The notes under the pieces are model-generated. The model saw only the letters and a list, made by a program, of their open reading frames with translations. It was not told the DNA's origin and did not search any database. Positions 63,697-64,000 of a DNA stretch of 64,000 nucleotides are shown piece by piece. This DNA is from Bufo bufo. Taxonomy: Eukaryota > Chordata > Amphibia > Anura > Bufonidae. The stretch lies in contig NC_053389.1 of NCBI RefSeq assembly GCF_905171765.1, forward strand, positions 214,774,624-214,838,623, in the 5' to 3' direction. Positions within the stretch are counted from its first letter, which is position 1. Each line of letters starts with the position of its first letter. The position numbers and the translations under genes are program-made.

Positions 63697-64000
63697 GGCT
63701 ACTTTTACACTAGCGTTTTGGCTTTCCATTTCTGAGATCCGTCATGAGCTCTCAGAAGCGGTCCAAAACGGATCCGTTTTTCCCTTAATGCATTCTGAAT
63801 GGAAAAGGATCCGCTCAGAATGCATCAGTTTGCCTCAGTTCAGTCACCATTCCGCTCTGGAGGCGGACACCCAAACGTTGCCTGCAGCGTTTTGCTGTCC
63901 GCCTGACGAAGCTGAGCTAAATGGATCCATCCTGACACACAATGTAAGTCAATGGGGACGGATCCGTTTTCTCTGACTCAATCTGGCACAATAGAAAACG
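63697..64000. mobile_element. Foldback MITE, left part, cut by the window edge
   Basis: It begins GGCTACTTTTACACTAGCG, the same terminus type as 55495-55999. It carries inner repeats (ACGGATCCGTTTT, AATGCATTCTGAATGG). The right arm lies beyond 64000. Confidence 0.7.

Noticed and set aside
1..64000. tRNA, rRNA or other housekeeping RNA genes
   Set aside because: No B-box (GGTTCGAATCC-like) or rRNA stretch was noticed on either strand. A covariance search was not possible here.

Overview
This window looks like repeat-saturated intergenic DNA from a vertebrate, most likely an anuran amphibian. I base that on the repertoire: Tc1/mariner, hAT, TTAA-type and PIF/Harbinger-type foldback MITEs, a Helitron, a Penelope-like element, a Ty3/Gypsy chromovirus and a retrovirus-like provirus, many with the wording I associate with frog genomes. 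I found no convincing host protein-coding gene, tRNA, rRNA or CRISPR array. Nearly every open reading frame is a transposase, a retroelement relic, or an artefact of a palindromic or tandem repeat. Only one transposase ORF (25228-26097, minus) is uninterrupted.

Layout. 1-1300: palindromic satellite, then a run of five hairpins. 1283-7330: hAT and Tc1 MITEs and a 2.15-kb foldback element. 7340-13165: a Penelope-like reverse transcriptase gene cut up by a Tc1 copy and by MITEs of a single family (three in or abutting it, a fourth just beyond). 14710-15173: a near-perfect palindrome. 15199-33541: a TTAA-type MITE split by an approximately 18-kb hAT element (15532-33501) with a perfect 8-bp target duplication. 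Inside the hAT lie Myb-like relics, minisatellites, a Tc1 deletion copy, a Gypsy fragment, a Helitron, a DD36E Tc1/mariner copy, the degraded hAT transposase and a long subterminal tandem array. 34128-34859: a segment bounded by inverted arms and carrying a hammerhead-like motif. 35660-45544: a complete but dead provirus with a 5-bp duplication (ATCAT). Its 5' LTR carries a Tc1 copy, which in turn carries another repeat. 45545-64000: MITEs, an unidentified acidic coding relic, a Tc1 with one frameshift, a second DD36E copy, a truncated Tc1 and foldbacks.

The genes do not act together as a pathway. They record layered transposition, and the nesting gives a relative order of events. The most unusual items are: a RanBP2-type zinc-finger signature beside a PPSY late-domain motif in the proviral Gag; a 176-bp insertion with 14-bp target duplications that ends in a hammerhead-ribozyme core; the hAT insertion traced across 18 kb; and two 1,050-bp DD36E copies with the same in-frame catalytic-domain deletion. 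Coordinates of element ends are exact where a target duplication is named and approximate otherwise. All family assignments are by eye.
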